From Streptomyces malaysiensis subsp. samsunensis (GTDB lineage: Bacteria; Actinomycetota; Actinomycetes; Streptomycetales; Streptomycetaceae), in assembly GCF_024519315.1 (NCBI RefSeq), contig NZ_JANIIC010000030.1:1-64000 (forward strand): a stretch of DNA of 64,000 nt, given 5' to 3'. A program made the translations under genes and the position numbers. The notes beneath the pieces were generated by a model. It was not told the DNA's origin. It ran no database searches and worked only from the letters and a program-made list of their open reading frames with translations. Of the stretch, positions 62,790 through 64,000 are shown piece after piece (position 1 is the first letter of the stretch; every line of letters begins with the position of its first letter).

Positions 62790-63335
62790 ATGGCCGCGGC
62801 CGGGACAGAGGTATTCACCATCGTGCAAGGCACGCCGATCGGCCAGGGCGCAGCAGAGACGATCTGCCACGTCACACGCTAGGCAGGCGAGAACGGCTAC
62901 CTTGTCATCGTCGACCCGCGCGCTTGTCACGCACGGCAAGAAAGGAGCGCGGCTCGCTTCGGGCTCGCGGAGGCGAGGGTCTCCCACTGCGAGCGCTATT
63001 GCACGGTGACCACAGACGGGGCGCCGCCGCTACCCGGGGGCAGGAGTCGAGGTGGCTTCCAGGGGTGGGTCACTTTGCTGACCACCGCCGAGCAGCGCGG
63101 CTCCTCGCCGACTCAACGTGAGCGAAACCGCCTCATCGATTCGCCTCCTGAGGGCTTTCGCTCCGCCACCTTCTACCTTGACGTCACCCACCCCATGATC
63201 TACGAGCACGTCGTGTGGGAGACCGAAGAGCACTTCGCGGCCGCACAGCAACACCCGTCTTTCGTACAGCATTTGTCCAAGGTGTCGGCGCTGGCGACCG
63301 CCACCTGGACCAGCTTGCGCGCTGCCCCGGAGTGA
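62790..63335 (+). pseudogene. Two-domain ABM-like protein with one in-frame amber codon
   Basis: ATG 62790 begins AAAGTEVFTIVQGTPIGQGA and AETICHVTR, then TAG at 62880-62882 (codon 31). Reading on in the same frame gives AGENGYLVIVDPRA, LLTTAEQRGSSP, FRSATFYLDVTHPMIYEHVV and WETEEHFAAAQQHPSFVQHL to the stop at 63335. The C-terminal domain matches the ABM protein at 47235-47861 (WETxxHxxAAQQxPxFxxHL). The 181-residue frame is otherwise open, so one base change broke it. It starts 5 nt after the intact ABM gene. Confidence 0.7.
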
Positions 63336-63544
63336 TGGGCCGCACGGTGCGTCGTCGGCATCCGGTGCGAGCGGATGCCGATGTCTGTCACCGGCCGGGC
63401 GTGCTCGAAGCGGGCGGTGCCGCCTTCCTTCGGCCGGTACCGGCGAACGTCGCATCGCCTATGCGGACCAGCCCGCTTTCGGTCACGCCCCCGCCCCCGG
63501 GACTCGCCCCCCGGCGTCGTCGAGCGAGTCGCAAGTACTCTTTC

Positions 63545-63775
63545 GATGGTGCTCACTGGCCGGATGGGATGGTGGCCATCAAGCGGATCGACAGGCTTCT
63601 CGGCGACCGCTTGCCGCCCGCGAGAGGACAATGCGAGGCGATCGCGGACGCCGACGGCCGTCTCGACGAGGCGCTGACAGCCGCTCGCAGCCGATTCGCC
63701 TTGGTCAAGCCCGACCCGTACATCGCCGCCGTCATGGCCCGGGGAGACATCTCCGCTGTGGCGCGGACGCCACAC
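63545..63775 (+). pseudogene. Flavin monooxygenase, C-terminal fragment (paralogue of 56469 gene)
   Basis: A plus frame without a start reads SFDGAHWPDGMVAIKRIDRL, LGDRLPP, EAIADADGRLDEALTAARSR and FALVKPDPYIAAVMA. The intact monooxygenase has FDGTHWPDDTLGIRRID and EAVADADGRLEAALATAR in the same order. Only the last 75 or so residues remain. Confidence 0.8.
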
Positions 63776-63784
63776 TGCCAGCGA

Positions 63785-64000
63785 TCAGGCCGTTGTGGTC
63801 TCCCGCACGCATACGTTACGGGTCTCGCCGAGCCCTTCCACGACGGTTCGCAGGGTCTGGCCCTCCTTGAGGTACACCTTGGGGTCACGCCCGTCGCCGA
63901 CGCCGCCGGGCGTCCCCGTACAGATGATGTCGCCCGCCAGCAGCGTGATGATGTCGCTGACGTAGGCCACGATGTCGGCGATGCCGAACAGCAGGTCGGA
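63785..64000 (-). CDS. Fumarylacetoacetate hydrolase family protein, 5' end beyond window
   Basis: The minus frame is open from the window edge to a stop at 63785 and encodes SDLLFGIADIVAYVSDIITL, LAGDIICTGTPGGVGDGRDP and KVYLKEGQTLRTVVEGLGET. GDIICTGTPGGVG is the C-terminal FAH-fold active-site loop. It would hydrolyse or isomerise a ring-cleavage product. It converges on the monooxygenase fragment. Confidence 0.88.
   Translation of the reverse strand, partial: SDLLFGIADIVAYVSDIITLLAGDIICTGTPGGVGDGRDPKVYLKEGQTLRTVVEGLGETRNVCVRETTTA

Overview
The window is high-GC actinobacterial DNA and most likely comes from a Streptomyces chromosome arm or a large linear plasmid. The evidence is the codon bias, ATGA/GTGA stop-start overlaps, a GAF/PAS/SpoIIE/HATPase phosphatase, an actinobacterial-type HemQ and many Streptomyces-type insertion sequence remnants. 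No rRNA, tRNA or CRISPR array was seen. Much of the window is accessory DNA. It carries about fifteen transposase fragments of several families (IS701, IS5, IS1182, ISL3, IS630, IS3), and only the one cut by the left edge is open throughout. Decayed ends of metabolic genes lie between them.

Layout. 1-6650 holds a transposase, a MarR gene, a truncated SDR and a string of gene remnants. 6650-19113 is a coherent catabolic and uptake island. A minus-strand unit encodes an FAH-family hydrolase, an amidohydrolase, an Rbs-type ABC importer (binding protein, ATPase, permease), a metallo-beta-lactamase-fold hydrolase and an acyl-CoA synthetase. Beside it lie a CitE-like lyase, a CaiB-type CoA transferase, a GntR and a TetR gene. 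The TetR gene and the head of the long unit share a palindrome, TACACT-N2-AGTGTA. Inside the unit, the lipoprotein signal and N-terminus of the binding protein are inverted relative to its body. Flipping 284 bp between 7-bp inverted repeats rebuilds one continuous frame.

19370-26150 is a second graveyard, with intact SDR and coiled-coil genes among pieces of an aldolase, an enoyl-CoA hydratase, an acyl-CoA synthetase, a methyltransferase, an HNH protein, IS1182 and a frameshifted MDR oxidoreductase. 26217-35532 is healthier: polysaccharide deacetylase plus acyl-CoA synthetase, AraC, SDR, the large phosphatase, hemQ and two small membrane proteins. 35780-51546 is again mostly broken (ISL3, GlxA-type regulators, HD and RidA remnants, IS5, IS701, IS630, IS3, a RusA-like gene, an integrase and AlkA remnant). 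Intact within it are an MFS transporter, an SDR-TetR pair with a palindromic operator, MarR, two ABM-domain proteins and an MDR dehydrogenase.

51799-60290 is a same-strand, often translationally coupled operon that looks like aromatic catabolism. It has a TAXI-like binding protein without a signal peptide, a class II aldolase, a dienelactone hydrolase, a double-cupin protein, an MDR dehydrogenase, a class A flavin monooxygenase, a second dehydrogenase with one extra G, and a decayed zinc alcohol dehydrogenase. 60409-64000 adds YCII, ornithine cyclodeaminase-like, MarR and ABM genes, an ABM gene interrupted by an amber codon, a duplicate tail of the flavin monooxygenase and the C-terminal end of an FAH-family gene. 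Substrates of both catabolic clusters are inferred only at the level of compound class.
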